From NCBI RefSeq assembly GCF_036023875.1, contig NZ_CP107931.1, positions 930,001 to 994,000 on the forward strand: a stretch of DNA of 64,000 nt, given 5' to 3'. This DNA is from Mycobacterium sp. NBC_00419. GTDB lineage: Bacteria > Actinomycetota > Actinomycetes > Mycobacteriales > Mycobacteriaceae. The translations under genes and the position numbers were made by a program. The notes under the pieces are model-generated. The model saw only the letters and a program-made list of their open reading frames with translations, was not told where the DNA came from and did not search any database. Position 1 is the first letter of the stretch; each line of letters starts with the position of its first letter. Positions 51,395-60,307 of this stretch are shown in pieces.

Positions 51395-52486
51395 CTACAC
51401 CGCGGGCTGAGCATCCCCGGCATGCGGCGGCGCCACCACCACTGCCGTCCCGCCGCCGACCCGCTTAGCCCGGTACATCGCCTCATCCGCACGGTGCAGG
51501 ATCGCGTCGACATCGAAGTCGACGGCGGGCTCCCAGGTGATACCCACGCTGGACCCCAGCGCCACCCCCGCAGGGTCCCGGAGCCTCAACTCGCGGACCC
51601 GCATGACAAAGCTGTCGAGATCGTCCTCATCCAAAACTGTTGCGACAAGGACGAATTCGTCACCGCCGAGGCGGCCGGCCAGGTCCTGGGGGCGAATCGC
51701 CTCGGTCAGCTGGTTGGCGACCGCGCACAACGTGGCGTCTCCCACGCCATGCCCGTGGTCGTCGTTGAGCTGTTTGAACCCGTCCAGGTCGATGACGACG
51801 ACCGCGACGACCGCACCGCGCGGACACCGGGCCAGCAGCAGTGCCGTGTCGGCGTAGAGCCCGCGCCGGTTCAGCAACCCGGTCAGCGGATCGCGATTGG
51901 CCGCCTGCGCGGTGGCGCTCAGCCCGCGGCGGGTGCCTTCGATGACCATGGCCGCGATCGCCGGCATGATGACCACCGTCGTCAGCGCGGGCAGGAAGTA
52001 CAGCGACAGGTTCGCCAGCGATTCACCGTCATAGCGGACACCGACCCACGTGAACACCACGATCGTCACCGTCGCGAAGGCGCAATGCAGAAACAACGCC
52101 CGATACCCCAGCAGCACCGCCGCGAAGACGCCGATCAGGCACATGTAGACAGTGGCCGACAAGCGCGGCTCGGGCGCAGTGAGTGTGGCGGCAGAGGCCG
52201 CCAGCGCGACATCGCCCCACACGGCGAACCCGAGCGCCCGCCGGTGACCCGGCCACGGGGTCGCCAGCCACCAGACACCGATCACCAGCGCCGAAACCAG
52301 CAGCGCCAAGTGGATGGACCGGGCTGCCACACCGTGCGGCCCCAGCGGCTGGACGGTGTGGAACTGTTCGATGGCGCTGAGCAGTCCCAGACAGATGCAG
52401 GCCACACCGGTGAAAATTCTGATCGCACCCAGGAAGCCGGTGGCGCGCAGCACCGCAGTGGCGATGGCGAACTCGCGCTCCCCCAT
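51395..52486 (-). CDS. Membrane diguanylate cyclase (GGDEF)
   Basis: A 363-residue protein. The N-terminal ~185 residues hold about six membrane helices (a MASE-like sensor). The GGDEF domain follows, with DPLTGLLNRRG, an intact GGDEF and an intact inhibitory RxxD site (RPQD) five residues before it. No EAL domain is present. It should make cyclic di-GMP and be feedback-inhibited. The signal sensed is unknown. Confidence 0.94.
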   Translation of the reverse strand: MGEREFAIATAVLRATGFLGAIRIFTGVACICLGLLSAIEQFHTVQPLGPHGVAARSIHLALLVSALVIGVWWLATPWPGHRRALGFAVWGDVALAASAATLTAPEPRLSATVYMCLIGVFAAVLLGYRALFLHCAFATVTIVVFTWVGVRYDGESLANLSLYFLPALTTVVIMPAIAAMVIEGTRRGLSATAQAANRDPLTGLLNRRGLYADTALLLARCPRGAVVAVVVIDLDGFKQLNDDHGHGVGDATLCAVANQLTEAIRPQDLAGRLGGDEFVLVATVLDEDDLDSFVMRVRELRLRDPAGVALGSSVGITWEPAVDFDVDAILHRADEAMYRAKRVGGGTAVVVAPPHAGDAQPAV

Positions 52487-52522
52487 GCGATTGCCCTCGG
52501 ATCCTGGACGGTGAGAGTGTGG

Positions 52523-52528
52523 ATGTTA
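52523..52528 (-). promoter_or_regulatory. Candidate -10 of the diguanylate cyclase gene
   Basis: TAACAT on the minus strand, 36 bases before the ATG at 52486. No convincing -35 is seen. Confidence 0.35.
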
Positions 52529-52585
52529 CCGGTCGCAACCATCCTCGCAGTAGCCGAAGTCATCGATGCACGAGTGCGACCCGCC

Positions 52586-52591
52586 TACGAT
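52586..52591 (+). promoter_or_regulatory. Candidate -10 of the glyoxalase-fold gene
   Basis: TACGAT (TANNNT) lies 30 bases before the GTG at 52622. A weak -35 (TCGATG, 52563-52568) sits at 17-base spacing. Confidence 0.4.
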
Positions 52592-52621
52592 GAACCGACC
52601 CATCACACCGGAGGCAACGAA

Positions 52622-52975
52622 GTGAGCGACCACGAAGTCAAGATGATCATCCTGTCGACCGACGACCTGGATGAATCGATCGCCTTCTACAGCGACACCT
52701 TGGGGATGGCGGTGAAGTTTCGCGACGGCACCCATTTCGCCGCGCTCGACGGTGGCGCGGTCACGCTGGCGCTGGCCACCGAGATCGACCATCCCATTCC
52801 CGGCCAGGTCGTCGTCGGTATCAAGACCGCCGACGTGGACGCCGCGGCCAAGGCCGTCGAGGAAAGTGGCGGCGGCATCGTCAAGGGCCCGTACGACGAC
52901 GCCCACGAGCGCCGCGCCGTCGTCTACGACAACAAGGGCAACGGCCTGGTGTTCTACAGCCCGCTCAAGCGCTGA
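52622..52975 (+). CDS. VOC (glyoxalase/bleomycin-resistance fold) protein
   Basis: A 117-residue single VOC domain: LSTDDLDESIAFYSDTLGM at the start, VVGIKTADVDAAAKAVEE in the middle and a C-terminal DNKGNGLVFYSPL. Members bind a metal or an antibiotic, or act as glyoxalases or dioxygenases; nothing here narrows it down. The GTG at 52622 follows GGAGG. It is divergent from the diguanylate cyclase gene and convergent with the carbamate kinase operon, ending 22 bases from it. Confidence 0.88.
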   Translation: MSDHEVKMIILSTDDLDESIAFYSDTLGMAVKFRDGTHFAALDGGAVTLALATEIDHPIPGQVVVGIKTADVDAAAKAVEESGGGIVKGPYDDAHERRAVVYDNKGNGLVFYSPLKR

Positions 52976-52997
52976 GTGGAGCCGCCGCCCACCACGG

Positions 52998-54374
52998 TCA
53001 TGACGAAACACCCTCCGCCGCGGTATAGGCTCGCCAGCCTCCGTGCCGGCTGATCTCACGCTGACCCTCGACCAGAGCCGGCTCACCGAGCACGCCGAGA
53101 ACCGTTGAGCCGTCGGCAAGATTGACCTTGCCGATCGACAACCCGGGTGGCTCGTTCAACAGAATCCCCGCCAACCCGGCGGCGGGCACCGACCACACCT
53201 CCACTGCCACAGCCACTCCCGAGCCGTCGGTCACTCGGATCATGGCGGGGTGGTCGTCGTTGATGGTCCAGATTCGGTACACCGGTTCGGTGGCGGTCTC
53301 CTGGACGAACGTGGCACCGGCGGCGGCCATGTTGGGCGAGAGCTTGAGCCCGCGCATCAGGGTGCCGTTGACCGCAAGCAGCACTGCCCCCGAGTCGGGG
53401 GGCGCCGCCTGTGGCGCCACAGTGTTCGCACCGACGATCCGAGTACCCGATGTGCCGGCCAGGATCGCGGGGATCTCCTCAGCGGCACCGATGATTCCGG
53501 TACCACCGGGGGTGGTGGCGACGAAATCGGCGACGGCTTCGACCTTGGGTTCCATCGACCCCTTGCCGAACTGGCCGGAGGCGATGTACTGCCGGGCCTG
53601 CTCGACGGTGATGGTGTCGAGCCACCTCTCCTCCGGCGTGCCGAAACCGATCGCCACGCGCGGCACCCCGGTCGGGATCATCAACAGGTCCGCGCCCAAG
53701 TCGTGGGCAAGCAGACCCGAGGCAATGTCCTTGTCCACCACCGCTTCCACGCCGGCGATCGTCCCCTCGGGCGAGACGGTCACCGGGATGCCGCCACCAC
53801 CCACCGCGACCACGATCGCTCCGTCGTCGAGGAGCTTGCGAATCAGTTCCGTCTCCAGGATCGCCGTCGGTCGTGGCGAGGCGACGGTGCGTCGCCAGCC
53901 CCGCCCGGCGTCCTCGGCGATCGTCCAGCCCAGCGCCGCGGCCATCTGCGTGGCTTTGGTCTCGTCGAGGAACGAACCGACCGGCTTGGTCGGGTTGCCG
54001 AAGGCCGGATCGTCGAGACTGACCACCGAATGGGTGACCACCGCCACCACCGGGTGCGACAGCCCTCTGCGTGCCAGTTCGTTGCGCAGCGCCTTGACGA
54101 ACATGTAGCCGATCGCGCCCTGGGTATCGGCGACGGCATAGTCGACGGGCACCGGGTCGACCTCGTCGGAGGCCAACTCCGAGCGGCGCAGGATGAATCC
54201 GACCTGCGGCCCGTTGCCGTGGGAGACAACGAGTTTCCAGCCCTGTTCGACCATGTCGATCAGGGGTGGGACGGTCCGGCTGACGGTGTCGTACTGCTGC
54301 GGGATGGAGTCGTGCTCGGCGTCGGTGACAAGAGCATTTCCACCGAAGGCGACGATTGCGGTTCCCACACTCAC
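52998..54374 (-). CDS. Carbamate kinase fused to an allophanate-hydrolase C-terminal domain
   Basis: A 458-residue fusion. Residues 1 to ~315 are a complete carbamate kinase (AFGGNAL, SHGNGPQVG, VGGGGIPV, VDKDIAS), which makes ATP from carbamoyl phosphate and ADP. Residues ~327-458 match the C-terminal domain of allophanate hydrolase (AtzF/DUR1,2 type): VEVWSVP, GLSIGKVNLADG, and the ending HGGWRAY. In some allophanate hydrolases this domain handles the N-carboxycarbamate/carbamate product. The GTG at 54374 overlaps the DUF1116 stop (GTGA). It is the last gene of the FdrA operon. I know of no common fusion of this kind. Confidence 0.88.
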   Translation of the reverse strand: MSVGTAIVAFGGNALVTDAEHDSIPQQYDTVSRTVPPLIDMVEQGWKLVVSHGNGPQVGFILRRSELASDEVDPVPVDYAVADTQGAIGYMFVKALRNELARRGLSHPVVAVVTHSVVSLDDPAFGNPTKPVGSFLDETKATQMAAALGWTIAEDAGRGWRRTVASPRPTAILETELIRKLLDDGAIVVAVGGGGIPVTVSPEGTIAGVEAVVDKDIASGLLAHDLGADLLMIPTGVPRVAIGFGTPEERWLDTITVEQARQYIASGQFGKGSMEPKVEAVADFVATTPGGTGIIGAAEEIPAILAGTSGTRIVGANTVAPQAAPPDSGAVLLAVNGTLMRGLKLSPNMAAAGATFVQETATEPVYRIWTINDDHPAMIRVTDGSGVAVAVEVWSVPAAGLAGILLNEPPGLSIGKVNLADGSTVLGVLGEPALVEGQREISRHGGWRAYTAAEGVSS

Positions 54375-55780
54375 TCCAGTTCCGCCGCCAGCGCGGCCAG
54401 CGCGTCGTTGAAACATTCCATCGGCGCGGTGGTGATGCCCGCTCCGATCTGACCCACGCCCGCCTGCCGGTGGGCGATACCGGTGTTGATGATCGGCAGG
54501 ACGCCGGAGTCGACCACCAGCCGGGCATCGATTCCCGCCGGTGTGCCACCGAAGTTCAACGGCGGCAACGTGAATGCGGGGTTGGCGCCCAGCGTGATGG
54601 ACAGCATGCGGCGGCTGTTGGCCGTCGCATCCGCGGGTGTGCCGCCGACGAACTGAACGATCGCGGGCGAGGCCGCCATCGCGAATCCACCTAGGCCGTT
54701 GGTCTCGGTGATCGCCGAGTCACCCAGGTCGGCGGCCGCGTCGTCGACGGTATAGCCCGGAAAATACAGTCCATCAACAGGATTGGCGGGCGCCTGGAAC
54801 CACTGATCGCCAGTTCCGCTGAGCTTGATGCCGAAGTTCACGCCGTTGCGCGCCATCACGGTGACCATGCTGCTGCCCGGCACCCCCGCGGCGGCGTCGG
54901 TCATCGATTTGCAGGCCGCCATCGAGATATTGAGGAAGAAATGGTCGTTGCCGGCCACGAATTCCAAAGCCCGGCGCACCGCATCCGAGGGCAGATCAGA
55001 GCCCAGCAGCGACAGCGTCAGGCGTTTGAACAGCAGCGCCGAGGCGGCGGCATTGCGGTTGTGCAACTCGTCACCCATGTGCAGCGCTTGCGCCATCAGG
55101 GGTTTGAGGTCCGGGTCGGCCAGCCCCCGCACCGCGACCTGCATGGTGTCGAAGAAGTCGGTGCCCAGCCAGCGCAGCCGGTCGAGCACCTCCGGGGAGT
55201 TGGCACCGAAGCGCAGCACCTTGCCGAGGCCTTCGTTGAGGTTGCAGAACGCCACGTTTCCGGCCGCGGTGTTCTCCACCACCCACACCGGCATCGACGG
55301 GCTGATGATGCCGGCCATCGGCCCGACCGCACCGTGCTCGTGGCACGGTTCCAGCGCGACTGCCCCGCTCTCGGCCAACTTCTCGGCGGCGTCGAGATCG
55401 TCGGCCCAGCCTTCGTAGAGGATGGCCCCGGCGATGGCGCCGCGCTGCGGGCCGCACATGTCGGGCCAGGCGATCGGCGGCCCCGAGTGCAGGATTCGCC
55501 GCTCGTCCGGCCCCAGACCGGGAATCGCCGCACTGGCACGGACGAGGTCGATCAGCCGAGGTTGGGCAGCCAGGTAACGGCCGTAGGCCGTGTGGTTGGC
55601 GTCCTCGATCCGCGGATCACCCACCAGGGTGGCCAGCGTCCAGCCCAGTGCCGTATCAGCACTCGCCGGAGGTGCCCACGTCAGATTGGTGACCTGCCCA
55701 CCCGCCGCGGTGACGTTGTTGGCGAAACCCTGCAGGCCGATGTTGACGACCTTGAGGTCTTCGTCGAAGAGCTTCTTCAC
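54371..55780 (-). CDS. DUF1116 protein (YlbE/AllG-like), carbamoyltransferase component
   Basis: A 469-residue DUF1116 protein, related to E. coli YlbE, now called AllG and reported as one part of oxamate carbamoyltransferase with FdrA (AllF) and YlbF (AllH). Conserved blocks include HSGPPIAWPDMCGPQRGA, EPCHEHGAVGPMAGI and MARNGVNFGI. The GTG at 55780 overlaps the fdrA stop (GTGA). No DUF2877 (AllH) gene is visible nearby. Confidence 0.9.
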   Translation of the reverse strand: MKKLFDEDLKVVNIGLQGFANNVTAAGGQVTNLTWAPPASADTALGWTLATLVGDPRIEDANHTAYGRYLAAQPRLIDLVRASAAIPGLGPDERRILHSGPPIAWPDMCGPQRGAIAGAILYEGWADDLDAAEKLAESGAVALEPCHEHGAVGPMAGIISPSMPVWVVENTAAGNVAFCNLNEGLGKVLRFGANSPEVLDRLRWLGTDFFDTMQVAVRGLADPDLKPLMAQALHMGDELHNRNAAASALLFKRLTLSLLGSDLPSDAVRRALEFVAGNDHFFLNISMAACKSMTDAAAGVPGSSMVTVMARNGVNFGIKLSGTGDQWFQAPANPVDGLYFPGYTVDDAAADLGDSAITETNGLGGFAMAASPAIVQFVGGTPADATANSRRMLSITLGANPAFTLPPLNFGGTPAGIDARLVVDSGVLPIINTGIAHRQAGVGQIGAGITTAPMECFNDALAALAAELE

Positions 55781-57339
55781 GTGGCGACTCCTTCGCGCTC
55801 GGCGATCAGCGCCGCCGACCAGACCGCTGCCTCGGCATTGCTCGACGCGACGAGGACACCGGCCGCCTTCAGGCCGGCAACGGCTTTCGCGCGGTCCTGG
55901 GGATCCAGATCGGTGCCGCACACATAGCCGATGAACGCGACGGTGCGCCCTTCGGCGCGGGCCTTCGCCTTCGACGTGCCGATGATCGACATCAGTCCGG
56001 CGGTCGGATCGTCGGCGGATCCGTACCCGAGCACCACGTCGAACAGCACGACCGCTGTCGTCGGGTCGGCGACCTCGTCGCGGATGCGGGCGTCCTTCTG
56101 CGACGGGTCGATCATGGGATGCGGTCTGCCCTGGGTGAATTCGTCGTCACCCATGTCGACGATGGTGTTCTCCAGGCTGGTCCGGATGTCGGCCAGGGCG
56201 CTGTTGCCCTTGACCGGGGTGTTGGAGTATGCGGAGATGCCGCGGGCACGGTGCACCAGTTGGGCTTCGTAGCAGAAGGTTCCGCCGGAGAAGATGCCGC
56301 GTACATAGCGTTGGCTCGGCGCCATCGATCGCGCCAGATCGCCCAGCAAGCGGCGCATCTCGTTGGAGATGGTGATCTCCCCGGTGTGCGGCTCTTCGCC
56401 GCGAGCCAGCTCCACCGCCATGTCCGCGGCCTGCGCGAGGTAGGCGGCCCCGTACACCCCGTTGCCGGTGATCGAGGCCGGGTCCGCGCCGAGGAAGATG
56501 ACGACGACGGGTTTGTCGCTGGCTTCGGCGGCGGCGAGCACCTTGGCCGCGACATCGGGCGATGGCGGTTTGGAGACCAGCACGATCACCGACGTCCCTG
56601 GATCCGCATCCAGAGCGGCCAGGCCGTGCAGCATGGAGATACCACCGATGGCGTCGGCCAGGTCATGCCCGCCGGTGCCCAGCGCCTGGGAAATCCCCGA
56701 ACCGTTCTGGTGCACCCGGACGGTGACCTCCTGGGTGCCTGTCCCCGAGGCGCCGACGACACCGATCGGGCCGCGGCGCACCACATTGGCGAAGCCGAGC
56801 GGGATGCCGTTGACGATCGAGGTGCCGCAGTCGGGGCCCATGACCATCAGGTCGACGTCGCGGGCGTACTGCTTGAGCGCCAGCTCGGCTTCCGGGCTGA
56901 CGTTGTCGCTGAACACCATCACGTCCAGCCCCAGCCGCAAGGCCTTCATCGCCTCGGCGGCGGCGTAGTCGCCGGGCACCGAGATCAACGCCAGGTTCAG
57001 CGCCGGGTCCTTGGCCACGGCCATCTGGATGCTGGTGACCGGAGCGGCCGCAGCGGTGTCGTCACCGCCGCCCCCGGGGGCGGCAGACAGCAGTGAGTCG
57101 GCCAGGGCGAGCGCTTCTGCGCAGGCGTCCTCGGTGCCCGAGACCGCGACGACGAGGTCGTTGGGCCGAACCTCGAAGGTACCGAGGCCGGCCTGGGCGA
57201 GGTTGTCGACATTGGTGGCCGAGGCCATCACCACCGAGGCGGCGTCGATCCCCGGTACCGAGGTCACCTGCGCCGAGACCGTCATCAAGGACACCGAATC
57301 CTTGTAGAGGTTGGGGTAGAACCGGGATCCGGTGCTCAT
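55777..57339 (-). CDS. fdrA: FdrA, acyl-CoA-synthetase-like carbamoyltransferase subunit
   Basis: A 520-residue protein built like succinyl-CoA synthetase alpha/beta domains. The phosphohistidine-loop region and nucleotide fold are visible (MGPDCGTSIVNGIPLGFANVV, then GVVGASGTGTQEVT, TGGHDL). It is homologous to E. coli FdrA (AllF), reported as part of the complex that exchanges oxalurate and phosphate for oxamate and carbamoyl phosphate. It starts four bases after the hydrolase stop and overlaps the DUF1116 gene. Confidence 0.93.
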   Translation of the reverse strand: MSTGSRFYPNLYKDSVSLMTVSAQVTSVPGIDAASVVMASATNVDNLAQAGLGTFEVRPNDLVVAVSGTEDACAEALALADSLLSAAPGGGGDDTAAAAPVTSIQMAVAKDPALNLALISVPGDYAAAEAMKALRLGLDVMVFSDNVSPEAELALKQYARDVDLMVMGPDCGTSIVNGIPLGFANVVRRGPIGVVGASGTGTQEVTVRVHQNGSGISQALGTGGHDLADAIGGISMLHGLAALDADPGTSVIVLVSKPPSPDVAAKVLAAAEASDKPVVVIFLGADPASITGNGVYGAAYLAQAADMAVELARGEEPHTGEITISNEMRRLLGDLARSMAPSQRYVRGIFSGGTFCYEAQLVHRARGISAYSNTPVKGNSALADIRTSLENTIVDMGDDEFTQGRPHPMIDPSQKDARIRDEVADPTTAVVLFDVVLGYGSADDPTAGLMSIIGTSKAKARAEGRTVAFIGYVCGTDLDPQDRAKAVAGLKAAGVLVASSNAEAAVWSAALIAEREGVAT

Positions 57340-57342
57340 CGG

Positions 57343-58002
57343 TCAGGACACCGCGGCCAGGAAGCGCTCGGAGTCCGAGACCCAGCCGAAGATGCCGCCC
57401 TGGGCCTTGATCATCTCCAGGGCCACACGCTGGAACTCCGGGAAGTAGGAGGCCACGCCGTCGGACAGCACCAGACATTCGTAGCCGCGATCGTTGGCCT
57501 CGCGGACGGTGGTGTGCACGCACACCTCGGTGGTCACCCCGCAGACGACGAGGGTTTTGATGCCGCGGTCGGACAGGATCTGGCCGAAGTCGGTGGCGTG
57601 GAAGGTGCCCTTGCCGGGCTTGTCGATCACCGGCTCGCCGTCGATCGGATACAGCTCGTCGATGATGTCGTGGCCCTGTTCGCCGCGGATCAGGATGCGG
57701 CCCATCGGGCCGGGCTCACCGATGAAGGTTTGCCCGCCGCGGTGCAGCTTGGCCGAGGGACAGTCGGACAGGTCGGGACGGTGTCCCTCGCGGGTGTGGA
57801 CGACGAGCATTCCGATCTCGCGTGCCCGGGTCAACACCCGCTGAATCGGCTCGACGGCGGCGAGCAGCAGTGAGGTGTCGTTGCCGAGCGCCTCACCGAA
57901 TCCGCCGGGCAAGACGAAATCCCGTTGCATGTCGATGATGACCAGCGCGGTGCTGTCCACATCGAATTCGAGGGGGAAAGGTTCTGCATCGATCGTGGGC
58001 AT
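57343..58002 (-). CDS. Isochorismatase-family amide hydrolase, biuret-hydrolase-like
   Basis: A 219-residue cysteine hydrolase. The triad is Asp24 (IIDMQRDF), Lys128 (DKPGKGTF) and Cys161 ([11 protein letters not shown]). The blocks [18 protein letters not shown] and [14 protein letters not shown] resemble biuret amidohydrolase (BiuH) of Rhizobium more than nicotinamidase or isochorismatase. A biuret, ureide or oxamate amide bond is a likely target. It is the first gene of the operon; AGAAGGGA precedes the ATG at 58002. Confidence 0.9.
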   Translation of the reverse strand: MPTIDAEPFPLEFDVDSTALVIIDMQRDFVLPGGFGEALGNDTSLLLAAVEPIQRVLTRAREIGMLVVHTREGHRPDLSDCPSAKLHRGGQTFIGEPGPMGRILIRGEQGHDIIDELYPIDGEPVIDKPGKGTFHATDFGQILSDRGIKTLVVCGVTTEVCVHTTVREANDRGYECLVLSDGVASYFPEFQRVALEMIKAQGGIFGWVSDSERFLAAVS

Positions 58003-58040
58003 CGAACGTCCCTTCTGACGGGCACGGGGGCGGGGCCGCT

Positions 58041-58064
58041 CAATTCAATCGCAACAATCAAATC
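58041..58064. promoter_or_regulatory. Direct-repeat operator candidate upstream of the ureide operon
   Basis: On the minus strand GATTTGATTG (58064-58055) and GATTGAATTG (58050-58041) are two 10-mers, eight of ten bases alike, separated by four bases. They form the only AT-rich patch in the 109-base divergent gap between the hydrolase and the acyltransferase. Confidence 0.4.
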
Positions 58065-58111
58065 TGCGCCTCTCGTCGACTTTTGCCTGGGCGTGGCACC
58101 ACGGCCACGGG

Positions 58112-60250
58112 GTGGTTGGCGGCGACAATGGGCGCATCCTGCCCCCCGCTTCGACCAGAACGCGACGACGCTCGTCGCGCACTGACTTTCGCCCTGATAT
58201 CGAGGGTCTGCGGGCTGTCGCCGTGGTCGCCGTGGTGGCATTTCACGCCCACCTGGGGCTGGGCGGCGGGTTCGTCGGCGTCGACGTGTTCTTCGTCATC
58301 TCCGGATTCCTCATCACCCGCCTGTTGATGTCGGAGGTGTCGGCCACCGGCGGGGTGGGGCTGTCTCGCTTCTACGCGGCGCGGGCCAGACGGCTGCTGC
58401 CGGCGGCGGGCACGGTCCTGGTGATCACGGCGGTGGCGGCGGCCACCCTGTTGCCTCCGCTGCAGGCCCGCTCGGCGTTGGCCGACGCGCTGGCCAGCGC
58501 GCTGTATGTGGGCAACTACCGGTTCGCGATCCACGGCACCGACTACCTCGCGGACAATCTGCCGTCGCCGTTCCAGCACTACTGGTCGCTGGGCGTCGAA
58601 GAGCAGTTCTATCTGGTGTGGCCGGTGCTCATCCTGGCCACCGCGTGGCTGGTTCGCCGGCGCCGGATCGGTTCGCGGTCGCCGTTTTTCGTGGCACTGC
58701 TCGCGGTGGCGGGTTTGTCGCTCGCCCTGGCGCTGATCTGGACGACGGCTGCGCCGCCGTGGGCGTTCTTCGCGCTGCCGTCTCGGGCGTGGGAACTGGC
58801 CGCGGGCGGCCTGGTCGCGCTGTCCGTGCGGTTCTGGCGGCGCCTTGCGCCGGGGTCAGCCGCGTTGGCGGGGTTCGGCGGGCTGGCGCTGGTGGTCATC
58901 GCGTGCGTGCAGTTCGACGAACGCACGCCCTATCCGGGTACCGCGGCGCTGCTGCCGGTGCTCGGCACCGCGCTGGTGATCGCCGCGGGGTGCGCGACCC
59001 CCGTGCGCGGCGTGGGCCGGTGGCTTGCCTCGCCGTGGCTACGGGACCTCGGTCGGCTGTCATATTCGTGGTACCTGTGGCACTGGCCGGTGCTGGTGTT
59101 CGCGCCGCTGCTGGTGGGCCACGACCTGGGGCTTGTCGGGCGCGTGCTGGCAGTGGCGGCATCGTTGGCGCTGGCGGTGCTGACCTTGCGCTACGTCGAG
59201 CGGCCGGTGCGTTACTCGATTCCGCTGCGCCGGTCTGCGGGCCGCAGCCTGGTGCTCGGCAGCGCGGTAACCGCGGTCGCGGTCAGCGCGGCCCTGCTGT
59301 TGCCGATGTTCGTGCCGACCTCGGTCGGGCATGGCAGACCCGCACCCGCGGCGATGACCGAAATGCGCGGTGTCACCGCCGCCGACCCGCTGACCGATAC
59401 GATCGCGCGGATCGCCGCCGCGGTGGCCGCCTCCGCACAGCGCCACGACGTTCCGTCCAATCTCGCTCCCCCGCTCGCTGATGCCGCCACCGACAAACCA
59501 GCGGTGTTCGTCAACGGGTGTGTGCGGTCCTGGCGCGAGGCCGGGGTCCCAGAGTGCGCGTCCGGCGACGTGTCAAGCAAGACCACCGTGGCGCTCGTCG
59601 GCGACTCGCATGCTGCGATGTGGCAGCCTGGCTTGGAACAAGCTGCACAGCAACGACATTGGCGACTCGAGACGATGGCCAAGATCACCTGCCCGCTGCA
59701 GGACGTGGGCATCACCAGCCCGTACCTGGGCCGCGAGTACACCGAATGTCAGACCTGGCGGACGCAGGTTATGGCCCGACTGCGCACCGAGCGTCCGAAG
59801 CTCGTCGTCGTGGACATGTCGCGGCGCTACGGCGCCGATTTCGGGTTCACCGCCTACGACCGGGGGTGGCTGGACAGCCTCAAGACGTTGGTCATGCAAC
59901 TGCGATCAGCGACGGGTGGCCGTGTTCTGGTGCTGGGGCCGGTGCCCGATCCGCATTCGACTGTCCCGGTGTGTCTGTCCGATCATCTGACCGACACCCG
60001 TGACTGCACGCCTGACCGGTCAATAGCCATGAACGCCAAGGGCATTGCGGCCGAGGCGACGGCGGTGCGCTCGGCGGGCGGGCGGTATGCCGACCTGTCG
60101 TCGTTGTTCTGCACCGACGCCGTCTGTCCGGTGATCATCGGCAACGACCTGGTGTTCCGCGACGACAACCACGTCACGGTGCCGTATGCGCGCACGCTGG
60201 GGCCGGTGCTGGCGATGCTCGCCGACGAGGCGATCTCGCCGCGCAGCTGA
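58112..60250 (+). CDS. OatA-like membrane acyltransferase with SGNH domain
   Basis: A 712-residue protein. Residues ~25-400 are an acyltransferase-3 domain with about 10-11 membrane helices; it has FRPDIEGLRAVAVV, FHAHLGLGGGFVGVDVFFVISGF and SLGVEEQFYLVWP. The C-terminal domain is extracytoplasmic and SGNH-like, with GDSH near residue 497 and the late DDNH near residue 684. Such proteins move acetyl or acyl groups onto cell-wall polysaccharide or glycolipids. The GTG at 58112 is the best start seen, with only a weak G-rich site upstream. Confidence 0.92.
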   Translation: MVGGDNGRILPPASTRTRRRSSRTDFRPDIEGLRAVAVVAVVAFHAHLGLGGGFVGVDVFFVISGFLITRLLMSEVSATGGVGLSRFYAARARRLLPAAGTVLVITAVAAATLLPPLQARSALADALASALYVGNYRFAIHGTDYLADNLPSPFQHYWSLGVEEQFYLVWPVLILATAWLVRRRRIGSRSPFFVALLAVAGLSLALALIWTTAAPPWAFFALPSRAWELAAGGLVALSVRFWRRLAPGSAALAGFGGLALVVIACVQFDERTPYPGTAALLPVLGTALVIAAGCATPVRGVGRWLASPWLRDLGRLSYSWYLWHWPVLVFAPLLVGHDLGLVGRVLAVAASLALAVLTLRYVERPVRYSIPLRRSAGRSLVLGSAVTAVAVSAALLLPMFVPTSVGHGRPAPAAMTEMRGVTAADPLTDTIARIAAAVAASAQRHDVPSNLAPPLADAATDKPAVFVNGCVRSWREAGVPECASGDVSSKTTVALVGDSHAAMWQPGLEQAAQQRHWRLETMAKITCPLQDVGITSPYLGREYTECQTWRTQVMARLRTERPKLVVVDMSRRYGADFGFTAYDRGWLDSLKTLVMQLRSATGGRVLVLGPVPDPHSTVPVCLSDHLTDTRDCTPDRSIAMNAKGIAAEATAVRSAGGRYADLSSLFCTDAVCPVIIGNDLVFRDDNHVTVPYARTLGPVLAMLADEAISPRS

Positions 60251-60257
60251 GCTGGGC

Positions 60258-60290
60258 CGCAAGTCGACCACAAGTGCATCGCAAGTGCGG
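60258..60290 (+). promoter_or_regulatory. Three tandem 11-bp repeats with SARP-box geometry
   Basis: The heptamers GCAAGTC (60259-60265), ACAAGTG (60270-60276) and GCAAGTG (60281-60287) are separated by four bases each, an 11-bp period. SARP regulators bind heptameric direct repeats with exactly this spacing. A tandem GGTTACGCAT / GGTTACCGCAT follows up to the hemerythrin ATG. Confidence 0.5.
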
Positions 60291-60307
60291 TTACGCATGG
60301 TTACCGC

